A stretch of 30,429 nt of DNA, taken from positions 1 through 30,429 of the forward strand of contig NZ_JBIQLE010000036.1 in assembly GCF_044464525.1 (NCBI RefSeq), in the 5' to 3' direction. The stretch is from Pusillimonas sp044464525. Lineage in GTDB: Bacteria > Pseudomonadota > Gammaproteobacteria > Burkholderiales > Burkholderiaceae_B. How positions within the stretch are numbered: the first letter of the stretch is position 1; the number at the start of each line of letters is the position of its first letter. The notes under the pieces were generated by a model. The model had not been told where the DNA came from and made no database searches. It saw only the letters and a program-made list of their open reading frames with translations. The translations under genes and the position numbers were made by a program. Shown here piece by piece: positions 23,159 through 30,429 of the stretch.

Positions 23159-24586
23159 ATGAGAAAAACCACGGGTATATTCATCGCCGTCGTGGCGGTG
23201 GCGGCTGTCTACACCGGCGCGTCGTGGTACGTGGGCAAACAGGCCCGCATTACCATCGAACAAACGGTGGCCGAGGCCAACGAACGCATGTCCAGATCCT
23301 TTGTTCCACAAACGTCGGGGGCAGGGGCAGCCCTGGCGATCGCCGAATACCGACGCGGTATTTTCGCGTCGGATATCGTGTATTCCCTGCGGGTGCAAGA
23401 TGAGCCCGGCACAGAGTATCTGCTAAGCGATCATCTGCAACACGGTCCGTTCCCGGCGGGCGCCGTCCTGGCCGGTAACTTGATCCCCATGATGGCTTTG
23501 AGCCAGGCGCGCCTGCTGCCTTCGGCCACTACACAGGCATGGTTCGACAGCCGTGGCGGCGAGTCGCCTGTCACCGCGCGCACCGAGGTGCGCTTCGGGG
23601 GCAAGGCGGTTTCCGAATGGGTATTCGAACCCCTGGCAGTGGCCCAAGAGGGCGAGGTCCTGAAGTTTTCGGGCGGAACTGTAAGGGCCACGTTGGAAAA
23701 CGATTTCGCCGACAGCAAGGTTACGGGCGAATTCGACCAGCTTGATTATTCGATGGGGCCGGGTACCGAGCGGGTCATCATTGACGACGTAAGTTTTGAG
23801 TACGCCACCATCTCTTCCGGCAACGAGATTCGCATGCAGTCCACGACCCGGGTTGCAGGGTTGAGCATTGATCTGCTTGAGGCGGGCAGTCTGGCGTTCC
23901 ACGATGCGACGATGGCTGTTTCCAGCGAACGACAGGGCGATCTGGGCGGCGGCGCCGTCCGTTACGACTTTGGCAAGGTGTCGTCGAATAGTATCAATCT
24001 GGGCAGTATGTCCCTTGGCGTCAGCGGCCGCGATTTCAGCATGCCGGCCTTGTCAGAGTTGGCGGCTGTCTATGACGAACTGAACGCTCGTCACGGTCCG
24101 CAGGAACAATGGCAGCTCTCTCCCGTTGAGGCCGCGCTTTTGCAAGACAAGCTCATTGGCTTGTTGGCGGGCAACCCCACTTTGGCCCTGGAGCCGGTCG
24201 CCTGGAGAAATGACAAGGGCGAAAGCCAGGCTGCGCTTGTCGTCTCTTTGACCCAGCCCGCACAACCCGAAGCGTCGCTATCGCTTGACGCGTTGCTGCA
24301 ACAGGCGATTCGCACTCTCGACCTTGAGCTGCACATAGAAAAGCCAATGCTCATGCACGCCCTCGAGCAGATACAGGGCGAGGCCGAAGACCCCCAAGCC
24401 ACGGCCATGGCGGCAGCCTTGTATGACGAATATGTCGGCCGGCTGCAAGCTGCCGGCCTGGCCACGATCTCAGACGGGGCGAGCTCCACCAAGATCAGTT
24501 ACCGGGAAGGCCGCGTTGACGCCAACGGCCGGCAAATGTCCCTGCCAGAGTTCATACAGCGAGCGTTGCTGGTTTTCCTGATGTAA
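23159..24586 (+). CDS. YdgA family protein (DUF945)
   Basis: This 475-residue protein matches the YdgA/DUF945 family of envelope proteins of unknown function in Gram-negative bacteria. It begins with one N-terminal hydrophobic helix (KTTGIFIAVVAVAAVYTGASWYVG), probably an uncleaved signal anchor, leaving the bulk in the periplasm. Further features are the family-typical IAEYRRGIFASDIVYSLRV and LSDHLQHGPFP near residues 62-105 and long beta-rich repeats in the middle. The C-terminal part is helical, with LQQAIRTLDLELHIEKPML and DEYVGRLQAAGL. It starts 38 bp after ispH on the same strand and may be co-transcribed. A terminator-like stem stands 12 bp after its stop, shared with the convergent gene. 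Confidence 0.88.
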   Translation: MRKTTGIFIAVVAVAAVYTGASWYVGKQARITIEQTVAEANERMSRSFVPQTSGAGAALAIAEYRRGIFASDIVYSLRVQDEPGTEYLLSDHLQHGPFPAGAVLAGNLIPMMALSQARLLPSATTQAWFDSRGGESPVTARTEVRFGGKAVSEWVFEPLAVAQEGEVLKFSGGTVRATLENDFADSKVTGEFDQLDYSMGPGTERVIIDDVSFEYATISSGNEIRMQSTTRVAGLSIDLLEAGSLAFHDATMAVSSERQGDLGGGAVRYDFGKVSSNSINLGSMSLGVSGRDFSMPALSELAAVYDELNARHGPQEQWQLSPVEAALLQDKLIGLLAGNPTLALEPVAWRNDKGESQAALVVSLTQPAQPEASLSLDALLQQAIRTLDLELHIEKPMLMHALEQIQGEAEDPQATAMAAALYDEYVGRLQAAGLATISDGASSTKISYREGRVDANGRQMSLPEFIQRALLVFLM

Positions 24587-24597
24587 GGGCGGCACGT

Positions 24598-24632
24598 AAA
24601 AAAAGGTGCATATCCCCTGGGATATGCACCTT
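24598..24632 (-). terminator. Intrinsic terminator of the DUF4168 gene
   Basis: AAGGTGCATATCCC (24603-24616) and GGGATATGCACCTT (24619-24632) are perfect inverted repeats of 14 bp, so the real loop is probably 4 nt. On the minus strand the stem is followed by seven T residues (24598-24604). It also stands 12 bp after the convergent YdgA gene but has a poor T-run in that direction. Confidence 0.85.
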
Positions 24633-24661
24633 CGCCCAATAGGCCGGTTGCGGCACGGCCC

Positions 24662-25030
24662 TTATCTGGCGATATTCTGTACGCGCTCCATCAATGCCGG
24701 GTCTTGCTGGATGGCTTGATTGATGCCGTTGAATTCCTCGACGGTCATACCTTCATTGCGAACCACATCCACCATTTTTTCGTCTGCTTCGCGATAGACT
24801 TCCTGGCGGGTGGCTTCATCCGAGGACGATTGCAGCTTAGGTGTGTATTCCTCTGAAATGACCGCGACCTTCTTGGATGCGTTCACGAATTTCTCAAGTT
24901 GGGTGTCGGAATAGTTCACAGGCGCTTGCTGTGTGGCAGCGGGCGGCTGGGCCTGCTGGGCCATCGAAGGGGCGGCGGCGCCCAAGGCGAGCACAGCGGC
25001 CGAGCAAGCAGTAGTGATCCATGTTTTCAT
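24662..25030 (-). CDS. DUF4168 family secreted protein
   Basis: This 122-residue protein begins with a clear signal peptide: MKTW, a hydrophobic stretch, then AAAPSMA-QQAQ, with cleavage expected after SMA near residue 25. A short linker rich in Gln, Pro and Ala follows. The mature domain reads YSDTQLEKFVNASKKVAVISEEY and EADEKMVDVVRNEGMTVEEFNGINQAIQQD, matching DUF4168, a small helical periplasmic domain of unknown function. The start giving MKTW is chosen because a perfect AAAGGAG Shine-Dalgarno stands 5 bp upstream; an in-frame ATG ten codons earlier has no such support. It has its own terminator. It lies 153 bp downstream of the BrkB/YihY gene. Confidence 0.85.
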   Translation of the reverse strand: MKTWITTACSAAVLALGAAAPSMAQQAQPPAATQQAPVNYSDTQLEKFVNASKKVAVISEEYTPKLQSSSDEATRQEVYREADEKMVDVVRNEGMTVEEFNGINQAIQQDPALMERVQNIAR

Positions 25031-25035
25031 GCAGA

Positions 25036-25042
25036 CTCCTTT
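25036..25042 (-). promoter_or_regulatory. Ribosome binding site deciding the DUF4168 start
   Basis: AAAGGAG on the minus strand, 5 bp before ATG 25030, is the best Shine-Dalgarno in the neighbourhood and rules for the shorter of the in-frame starts. Confidence 0.8.
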
Positions 25043-25093
25043 AAGTTGCGGTGAGTACATGTTCTATGTTGCCCGTTCCAGGGACTGACACAA

Positions 25094-25129
25094 GGTTTTC
25101 GCTGTGAGGGTCTTTGACCAGGCGAAACC
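25094..25129. repeat. Nested inverted repeat upstream of the DUF4168 gene
   Basis: GGTTTTCGC (25094-25102) pairs with GCGAAACC (25122-25129) with one bulged base, and inside lies GGTC-TTT-GACC (25109-25119). There is no T-run on either side, so it is not a clear terminator. It lies between the BrkB/YihY stop and the DUF4168 start and may be a leader or processing hairpin. Confidence 0.35.
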
Positions 25130-25183
25130 GCAGGTTACCGTCCCGTGGAATGTATGCCTCAGGGTCGGAACTGGACAGGGCTG

Positions 25184-26134
25184 TTACGAACCGGAATCAT
25201 TTTCATAGACTCGGTCGCGTATGGCTTCTGTTTCAGGCTTTGCGGCGCCGGCCGAATCTCGATGAGAACCATGATGGCGCGCATAGGTCCATGTAAATTC
25301 GGCGCCCAGCAAAAAAACCTGGGCCGCGTAATACACCCAGATCAGCAGCACAATCAGTGAGCCTGCCGCTGCCAGCGTCGAGACCGAAGCGCTCTTGCCC
25401 ACATACATGCTGATCAGTAGCTTGCCCGCTTCGAAAAGCACGGCGGTGACGATGGCGCCGATCCAGACGTCGCGCCAGGCGATGGCGGCTTGCGGCATGA
25501 ACTTGAAGATCATGGCAAACAGGATGGTGGTGATTCCAAACGTGAGCAGGGTATTGGCAAATTGCAGCAAAGCCTCCATGCCCGGGAAGAGCCCGCCAGT
25601 CCATTGCCCCAAGGCGGCCAGCCCCGTGCTGATCACAAGCGAAACGATCAGCAGGAAGGCCAGGCCCAGTACCAGGCCAAAAGACAGCAAGCGGGCCCGG
25701 ACCGTGTTCAAGATGCCTTTTTGTCGCGCGGCTTGAGGCACTTCCCATATTCGGTCCAGGGCGCTTTGCAGTTCGGCAAAGACCCGGGTTGAGCCCCAGA
25801 CAAGGACGCCAACGCTTATCAGCGTGGCGGTTATCCCCTGGCTGGGCCGGTTGGCGTTGCGAATCAGGGCCTGGATGCCTGCAGCGGCATCGTTGCCGAT
25901 GATGCCGCCCAGTTGCCGGATCAGTTCGCCGCGCACCGCGTCCTCGCCCCATACGAAGCCCGCGATGGCGATGATGATGATCATCAAGGGCGCGATCGAA
26001 AAAGCGGTATAAAAGGCGATGGCCGCGCCCATGCTGGCGGCGTAGTCTTCTTTCCAAGCCTTGATGGAATCCCGGGTCAGGTGGTAGTAGTCCTTTGGGC
26101 GCATAAGGCGATCCGGACGCGCCGGGGTTCTCAT
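25184..26134 (-). CDS. BrkB/YihY family integral membrane protein
   Basis: This 316-residue protein is of the YihY/BrkB family, six-helix inner-membrane proteins of uncertain function; BrkB was once linked to serum resistance in Bordetella and earlier mislabelled as ribonuclease BN. Typical features are DYYHLTRDSIKAWKEDYAASMGAAIAFYTAFSIAPL at the N-terminus, LISVGVLVWGSTRVFAELQSALDRIWEVP in the middle, KFMPQAAIAWRDVWIGAIVTAVLFE, and LIVLLIWVYYAAQVFLLGAEFTWTYA near the end, all conserved in the family. The C-terminal tail is hydrophilic. Its ATG overlaps the stop of the proline-rich gene (ATGA), so they are translationally coupled. An in-frame ATG ten codons later is an alternative. Confidence 0.9.
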   Translation of the reverse strand: MRTPARPDRLMRPKDYYHLTRDSIKAWKEDYAASMGAAIAFYTAFSIAPLMIIIIAIAGFVWGEDAVRGELIRQLGGIIGNDAAAGIQALIRNANRPSQGITATLISVGVLVWGSTRVFAELQSALDRIWEVPQAARQKGILNTVRARLLSFGLVLGLAFLLIVSLVISTGLAALGQWTGGLFPGMEALLQFANTLLTFGITTILFAMIFKFMPQAAIAWRDVWIGAIVTAVLFEAGKLLISMYVGKSASVSTLAAAGSLIVLLIWVYYAAQVFLLGAEFTWTYARHHGSHRDSAGAAKPETEAIRDRVYENDSGS

Positions 26135-26382
26135 ACTCGTTCGGGCGGGTGTCCGGGTTGCGGTGGTTCGCGCACGCCTGGGGGCGCCTCGCGCGGAGGC
26201 AAATCGATGTCCGGTTCGGGCTCTCCCGGCGGGGGGATGTCGTTGGGGTCGTCTTGCGGAATTTCGGTGGGATCCGGCGGGTCGGATTCAGGGGGGCGTT
26301 GCGGCGGAGTTTGCGGGGGCTGGTCGGGTGGAACTTCCGGTACGTGGGCGAATTCAATCGAGTGCGGGACATACACGAGCAT
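26131..26382 (-). CDS. Small proline-rich protein, 83 aa
   Basis: I do not recognise a family for this 83-residue protein. From the MLVYVPHS start it has 29 prolines (35%), many as PP pairs plus one PPP, alternating with Glu, Asp, Gln and Arg, and looks like a polyproline-II-type, disordered, acidic chain with a short hydrophobic head (VYVPHSIEFAHV). There is no signal peptide and no membrane helix. A good GGAGG Shine-Dalgarno supports the start at 26382 over an upstream ATG. It runs into the BrkB/YihY gene with an ATGA overlap, so the two are co-translated. Polyproline needs EF-P for smooth translation. Being a real protein rather than a spurious frame is supported by the Shine-Dalgarno and overlap. 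Confidence 0.65.
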   Translation of the reverse strand: MLVYVPHSIEFAHVPEVPPDQPPQTPPQRPPESDPPDPTEIPQDDPNDIPPPGEPEPDIDLPPREAPPGVREPPQPGHPPERV

Positions 26383-26388
26383 GGTGAG

Positions 26389-26393
26389 CCTCC
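26389..26393 (-). promoter_or_regulatory. Ribosome binding site of the proline-rich gene
   Basis: GGAGG on the minus strand, 6 bp before ATG 26382, decides the start of the proline-rich protein. Confidence 0.75.
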
Positions 26394-26535
26394 GGTTATG
26401 CCGTGGAAACGGCAGACTTATAAGTAGTGAACAGGCAAATAGCGTGCCCGAATCGGGTACCATAGTTGGGGCCGGCGCCGGGGTATGGTGCACGGCCGGG
26501 TTCAGTCAATGCTTCTCTAACATTCACACCGAATA

Positions 26536-27249
26536 ATGAATATTGCCTCCCTGGAAGATGACGCCGACCAGGCTCAACTGCTGCGCTGCATATTGGCCGA
26601 TGCGGGTCACGAGTGCACGACCTTCGCTCTGGGTAAAGAACTGCTCGACACATTACGCAAGCATCAGCCGTTTGATTTGATGCTTATCGACTGGGAACTC
26701 CCGGACATCACCGGCCTCGAGGTCGTAAGATGGATAAGAACCCACATCGGCTATGACGTTCCCGTGATGTTCGTGACCAGCCGCATACTCGAGCAAGAAT
26801 TGGTTGCCGGTTTGCAGGCCGGCGCCGACGACTACATCTCCAAGCCCATCAGGCCGGGCGAGCTGGTGGCGCGCGTCGAGGCGTTGTTGCGTCGGCGTGC
26901 AGTAGAGGCGGTGGCGGGGCAAGAGGAATTGCAGCTTGGCCGTTATACTTTCGACGAAAAAAAAGGGTTGGCTTGTATTGATAATGAGCCCATAGAGCTG
27001 GCTCCCAAAGAATTCGAATTGGCCTTGCTGTTCTTTCGGAATCCGGGCCGGCTTTTTTCGCGTGATGTTTTAAGCGCCGCTGTCTGGAATCGCGAGATTC
27101 CCGCCACCTCGCGCACGCTTGACACGCACCTTTCAAACATTCGGCAAAAGCTGCACTTGCGACCCGAGAACGGTGTGCGCCTTGCATCGTCATATGCGCT
27201 GGGCTACCGCCTTGAGATTGTCGGCGATACCGGCGACGGCGGTTCCTGA
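26536..27249 (+). CDS. OmpR-type response regulator
   Basis: This 237-residue protein is a two-component response regulator of the OmpR/PhoB class. The receiver domain spans about residues 1-115: acidic pair D8/D9, phospho-acceptor D52 (LMLIDWELPD), T81/S82 (MFVTSR) and K103 (YISKPIRPGEL). The C-terminal winged-helix DNA-binding domain spans about 130-230 and shows LAPKEFELALLFFRNPGRLFSRDVL and TLDTHLSNIRQKL before RLASSYALGYRLE. It is first in a three-gene run with a LysM-FecR protein and a CHASE2 kinase, which presumably phosphorylates it. There is no clear Shine-Dalgarno before the ATG. The 153 bp upstream is shared with the divergent proline-rich gene and contains a palindrome ACTTATAAGT (26416-26425). 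Confidence 0.95.
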   Translation: MNIASLEDDADQAQLLRCILADAGHECTTFALGKELLDTLRKHQPFDLMLIDWELPDITGLEVVRWIRTHIGYDVPVMFVTSRILEQELVAGLQAGADDYISKPIRPGELVARVEALLRRRAVEAVAGQEELQLGRYTFDEKKGLACIDNEPIELAPKEFELALLFFRNPGRLFSRDVLSAAVWNREIPATSRTLDTHLSNIRQKLHLRPENGVRLASSYALGYRLEIVGDTGDGGS

Positions 27250-27308
27250 CGCCGCGCGGTCACTGTACGTTTTATTGATCAAAAACCATAACGACTAAAG
27301 AACTCTCC

Positions 27309-28400
27309 ATGTCCTTAATTCGCATACTTTGCATCGTGATGCTTGCCTGCGGCCTGATGTCACCCCTTACAGCGCCCGCCCAGCCGGCCGGCGCCAAGGG
27401 GGATGATTTTCTTTATCGCGTGGTTCGGGGCGATACCCTGGGCGAACTGGCGCAGCGCTATACGCTCGAGTCTTCGAACTGGCGTGCGCTGCAGCAGCTC
27501 AATGCGGTTGAAGACCCTTATCGGCTTCAAATCGCCAGGCTGCTTCGCATCCCTTTTTCGATGATTCCTCTGCGCGAGTCCTCGGCGCAGGTACTGCACG
27601 CCGTAGGCCAGGTTTCAGTCGATGGCGGCGCCCTGCATGCGGCATCTTCCGTGTCCGAAGGCCAGGCCGTTGAAACAGGGGAAAACGGCTTTGTCTCATT
27701 GCAATTGACCGATGGCAGTGTCGTCAGCGTCCCGCCGTCCACCCACCTTGTCATCAGCAGGTTGCGCGAGTTCGTGGGGGCGGGCCTGACAGACTCGATT
27801 ATTGAAATGGAGGCCGGCTCGGTCGAGACGCAAGTTGCGCCCAACCAGACAGGCGTGGGCCGCTTCGAGGTGCGCACGCCCGTCAGTGTGACTGGAGTGC
27901 GAGGCACGCGTATGCGCGTTCATGCGGCCGCCGGAGGGTCTCGCAGCGAAGTCGTCAGCGGCATGGCGGGCGTCGATGGTACTGTCGCACCCGAGCTGGT
28001 ACTGCGCGAACGGCAAGGTGTGGCGATCGATCCCGCAGGACAAAGCCTGGGCGTTCGCAGCCTGCTGCCGGCCCCAGAGCTTTCCGTGCCTTCGCGCGGG
28101 CCGGGCGGCTGGTCGATTGATTTCGAGCCGCTGGCCGGCGCCGCCGCCTACGTGGTCAGCGTGGCCCGCGATTCCAACGGCGGCCAATTAGTGTCTCAAC
28201 GAACCATCGACTCGCCGCCGGCCCAGTTCGCCGCATCGGGCCCGGGCACTCATTATGTTTTCGTGCGAGGCGTCGACGAAGCGGGTATCGGCGGAATGGA
28301 TGCAAGCGCGGCTTTTGAAGGGGCTTATGTGCTGCTGGATAGGTCGAGCAACCCCATATCATCTGCTGCCGGCGGGCTGGTGATCGTCGCTGATTACTGA
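27309..28400 (+). CDS. Periplasmic LysM and FecR domain protein
   Basis: This 363-residue protein starts with a signal peptide (hydrophobic to about residue 18, then PLTAPAQP, cleavage near 24). A LysM module follows at about 35-82 (YRVVRGDTLGELAQRY, then IARLLRIP), a peptidoglycan-binding fold. A FecR domain spans about 95-215: VGQVSVDGGALHAASSV, GQAVETGENGFVSLQLTDGSVVSV, and FEVRTPVSVTGVRGTRMRV, the diagnostic FecR pattern. The C-terminal 120 residues look beta-rich and fibronectin-like (FEPLAGAAAYVVSVARDS). There is no membrane helix after the signal, so it differs from classical FecR, which spans the membrane and controls a sigma factor; no sigma gene is near. It lies 59 bp after the response regulator and 8 bp before the CHASE2 kinase, suggesting a ligand-presenting periplasmic partner of the kinase. 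Confidence 0.88.
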   Translation: MSLIRILCIVMLACGLMSPLTAPAQPAGAKGDDFLYRVVRGDTLGELAQRYTLESSNWRALQQLNAVEDPYRLQIARLLRIPFSMIPLRESSAQVLHAVGQVSVDGGALHAASSVSEGQAVETGENGFVSLQLTDGSVVSVPPSTHLVISRLREFVGAGLTDSIIEMEAGSVETQVAPNQTGVGRFEVRTPVSVTGVRGTRMRVHAAAGGSRSEVVSGMAGVDGTVAPELVLRERQGVAIDPAGQSLGVRSLLPAPELSVPSRGPGGWSIDFEPLAGAAAYVVSVARDSNGGQLVSQRTIDSPPAQFAASGPGTHYVFVRGVDEAGIGGMDASAAFEGAYVLLDRSSNPISSAAGGLVIVADY

Positions 28401-28408
28401 TCGGGCCG

Positions 28409-30400
28409 ATGTTCACGCGAGCCAAAGGGGTGCGAAACCAAACAGGCGGGCTTGAACGACGCCTGCGCCTGGAATGGTTCGTGACCGTACCCGCTTTGAT
28501 GCTGCTAACCTTTTTACTCAGTTATTACAGCCAGCATCTGGCGCTCGATCGATTCGATAATCTGTTGTATGGGCGGATAATGGCGCTGGCGCACCAGCAA
28601 CCTTCCGAAGATATCGTGATCATTGCCCTGGATGACAGCAGCATTGCAGAGCTTGGATACTGGCCGTGGCGCCGGGGGGTGCATGCGCAATTGCTCGAGC
28701 GCCTGGGGGCGGCGAAGGCAGTGGGACTGGACTTGGTGCTAAGCGACTCCAATCCGGCCTATCCCCATGACGACCGGGCATTGGCGCACGCCATATCGCA
28801 GCATGGGCGGGTGGTGCTTCCGCTGGTCGTGGAGCCTGATCGCATACAAGGCCCGCTGCCCATGCTGGCACAAGCTGCCGCGGCTGTGGGGTTTATCAAT
28901 GTCGAGCTCGATCCGGACGGTGTCGTGCGTTCCATGCACTCCTATCTGGACACAGCGCATGGCCGGGTTGAGCACTTTGTCCCGGCCATGCTGGAAGCGG
29001 CCGGCGAAACAGAACGCGGGTCTTGGGGGCGCGCGCAAGAAAATGGCGATCCCCGCTTGATTGCTTTTGCCGGTGAACCCGGCAGCTTCACGATGTATCC
29101 CTATGCCCGTGTGTTGGACGGCTCTGTGCCCGCAGCGGCTTTCGAAGATAAATATGTTTTGGTCGGAGCCTGGGCCGCCGCCCTGGGCGACACCTTGTCC
29201 GTTCCGCTTTCCAAAGCGGGCGAGCCAATGGCGGGCGTTGAAATTCTGGCGACCGGCCTGCATAATGCACTGGGCCATCATTGGATCAGCACCCCCAGCC
29301 GGGTCCAGGCGGCGCTGTTAAGCATGTTGCCGGTTTTGCTGGTGTGGCTGGCCTTGAGTCGCCTGTCGCCCAGCCGTGCTTTCTTGGTCATGCTGGCCAT
29401 CGGCGTGTTGATCTTCATCATAGACTGGCTATTGATGCTTCATGCCCAGTTCTGGATAGGGCCTTCGGCAGCACTGATCGGGATGGTACTGGCATACCCC
29501 GTGTGGAGCTGGAGGCTTCAGGAAGCTGCCTTGAAGCAGATCGATGCCGAACTTGATACCCTTTATGCCCAAAATCTGATGCACACTCAAGCCCTGCCCG
29601 ATCAGGCCGGCATCTCGGGTGACCGTTCCCTGCCTGCCCGCATGGTAAGGCTGCACCAGGCCATGGGCGTGCTGCGCCAGGCCATAGGGCTTCGCGAGGA
29701 AGCGCTACGTTTTCTTTCCCACGATATGCGTTCGCCGCAGAATGCAATACTGGCGCTAACCCAGTTGCAGCGCCTTGGCAAGGAGCCTCTGGCCGAAGCA
29801 GAGTTATTGAACCGCATCGATCGCAGCGCATCCCGCACCCTTGGCCTGGTGGATGGCTTTGTACGCCTGGCGCGGGCTGAGTCCATGGAGCTGGCTTTCA
29901 AAGAGATCGATCTGGCTGATTTGCTTCAGTCAGTATGCGATGAGCACTGGCCCATGGCGCAACACCGCAAGATCACGCTTGACTTGGACGGCGTGCGAGG
30001 GCCGGCTCGCGTGATGGCTGACGAGGAAATGCTTGGACGAGCCTTGGGCAACCTTATTGCCAACGCCATCCAATATAGTTCGCAGGGGTCGCGGGTATGG
30101 TGCCGATTGCAAGCTCGAGAGCCGTACTGGGTCGTAGAGGTACAGGATACGGGACGGGGCATGACGCCTGAGCAGCAAGTCTTTCTCTTTGAACCCTTTC
30201 GGCGTTTTGACGAGAATGTACCGGACAACCCGGACGGAAGTGGTTTGGGGTTGGCCTTTGTGCGCGCCGTGGTGTTGCGCCACGCGGGGCGTGTCGAGGT
30301 GGATAGCACCCCTGGCGAGGGTAGTGTTTTCCGGCTTAGGCTTTTGGGCCTGGCTTCTGACGACGCAGGGCTTCAAGAGCGTCTGCCTGGGCGCCAATGA
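28409..30400 (+). CDS. CHASE2 sensor histidine kinase
   Basis: This 663-residue sensor kinase has an N-terminal transmembrane helix at about 23-43, then a CHASE2 sensor domain at about 48-300 (LALDRFDNLLYG, IVIIALDDSSIAELGYWPWRR, LDLVLSD, PDGVVRSM, FEDKYVLVGAWAAALGD) facing the periplasm. Three closely spaced helices (about 303-316, 322-340 and 346-366) return the chain to the cytoplasm, the arrangement characteristic of CHASE2. A short coiled linker follows, then the HisKA domain with phospho-acceptor H438 (RFLSHDMRSPQNAIL) and a HATPase domain: N box GNLIANAIQYS, G1 DTGRGM, F box FEPFRRFD, G2 GSGLGL. There is no PAS or HAMP. It begins 8 bp after the LysM-FecR gene. The end may overlap a convergent gene. 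Confidence 0.94.
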   Translation: MFTRAKGVRNQTGGLERRLRLEWFVTVPALMLLTFLLSYYSQHLALDRFDNLLYGRIMALAHQQPSEDIVIIALDDSSIAELGYWPWRRGVHAQLLERLGAAKAVGLDLVLSDSNPAYPHDDRALAHAISQHGRVVLPLVVEPDRIQGPLPMLAQAAAAVGFINVELDPDGVVRSMHSYLDTAHGRVEHFVPAMLEAAGETERGSWGRAQENGDPRLIAFAGEPGSFTMYPYARVLDGSVPAAAFEDKYVLVGAWAAALGDTLSVPLSKAGEPMAGVEILATGLHNALGHHWISTPSRVQAALLSMLPVLLVWLALSRLSPSRAFLVMLAIGVLIFIIDWLLMLHAQFWIGPSAALIGMVLAYPVWSWRLQEAALKQIDAELDTLYAQNLMHTQALPDQAGISGDRSLPARMVRLHQAMGVLRQAIGLREEALRFLSHDMRSPQNAILALTQLQRLGKEPLAEAELLNRIDRSASRTLGLVDGFVRLARAESMELAFKEIDLADLLQSVCDEHWPMAQHRKITLDLDGVRGPARVMADEEMLGRALGNLIANAIQYSSQGSRVWCRLQAREPYWVVEVQDTGRGMTPEQQVFLFEPFRRFDENVPDNPDGSGLGLAFVRAVVLRHAGRVEVDSTPGEGSVFRLRLLGLASDDAGLQERLPGRQ

Positions 30401-30428
30401 TGCTCTCCAGACTGGATATTTCCGCGCG
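30336..30428 (-). CDS. Possible C-terminal end of a convergent gene (partial)
   Basis: At the right edge a minus-strand frame is open from outside the window to a TAA at 30336-30338. The visible 30 residues, EISSLESIIGAQADALEALR and a short basic tail QKPGPKA, look like an amphipathic helix followed by a tail, as at a real protein C-terminus. If real, it overlaps the kinase gene by about 65 bp tail to tail. Only 29 bp of it lies outside the kinase gene, so a chance open frame is equally possible. No family can be named. Confidence 0.3.
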   Translation of the reverse strand, partial: RAEISSLESIIGAQADALEALRRQKPGPKA

Positions 30429-30429
30429 C

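Noticed and set aside
25233..26372. 379-codon minus-strand frame overlapping BrkB/YihY and the proline-rich gene
   Set aside because: It is out of frame with the clear BrkB/YihY protein and gives an Arg/His/Pro-rich translation typical of shadow frames.
1..30429. tRNA, rRNA, CRISPR, insertion sequences, prophage or integration sites
   Set aside because: By eye I found no cloverleaf, repeat-spacer array, transposase or integrase sequence, or long direct repeat. This is a negative by inspection, not by a search program.

Overview
The window looks like a chromosomal core-genome segment of a betaproteobacterium, most likely order Burkholderiales and probably family Alcaligenaceae (Bordetella/Achromobacter/Pusillimonas relatives). 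This is inferred from the high GC content, the type of the proteins, and Gram-negative markers such as LptE, Cfa, FkpB-IspH and BrkB/YihY. I made no database comparison. I saw no transposases, integrases, phage genes, CRISPR arrays, tRNAs or rRNAs. Coding density is high and no stretch much longer than about 300 bp lacks a gene.

Layout. 1-745 (+): the 3' end of enolase, then ftsB, ending in an intrinsic terminator buried in the convergent gene. 742-4686 (-): a degenerate acyl-CoA-synthetase-like protein, a gamma-class carbonic anhydrase, Hsp33 (hslO) and an orphan TadE-like pseudopilin. 4825-7289 (-): an RDD membrane protein, a 62-residue protein with its own promoter and terminator, and a THUMP-domain RNA methyltransferase. 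7343-13593 (-): the run leuS-lptE-holA-proA-hemJ, with a terminator-like hairpin directly in front of proA. 13758-14200 (-): rpmB-rpmG with promoter and terminator. 14315-20233: a Bcr/CflA drug exporter (-), cyclopropane fatty acid synthase (+), and a translationally coupled pair of a GT39/ArnT-like membrane glycosyltransferase and a MATE transporter (-). 20421-21624 (-): radC and the zinc-free L31 paralog rpmE2. 21673-24586 (+): fkpB-ispH and a YdgA/DUF945 protein. 24662-26382 (-): a secreted DUF4168 protein, a BrkB/YihY membrane protein, and a tiny protein that is 35% proline. 26536-30400 (+): an OmpR-type response regulator, a periplasmic LysM-FecR protein and a CHASE2 sensor histidine kinase. 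At the right edge a possible convergent gene begins.

How the genes work together. Most are housekeeping: glycolysis, division, translation, ribosome, LPS export, replication, proline and isoprenoid synthesis. The most system-like unit is the three-gene 26536-30400 cluster. There a periplasmic LysM/FecR protein is encoded between a response regulator and a kinase whose sensor domain is extracytoplasmic, which suggests three-component envelope sensing. Other points of interest are an acyl-CoA synthetase homolog that has lost its catalytic motifs and C-terminal domain, a proline-rich micro-protein coupled to BrkB/YihY, a glycosyltransferase coupled to a MATE-fold transporter, and several compact regulatory structures.
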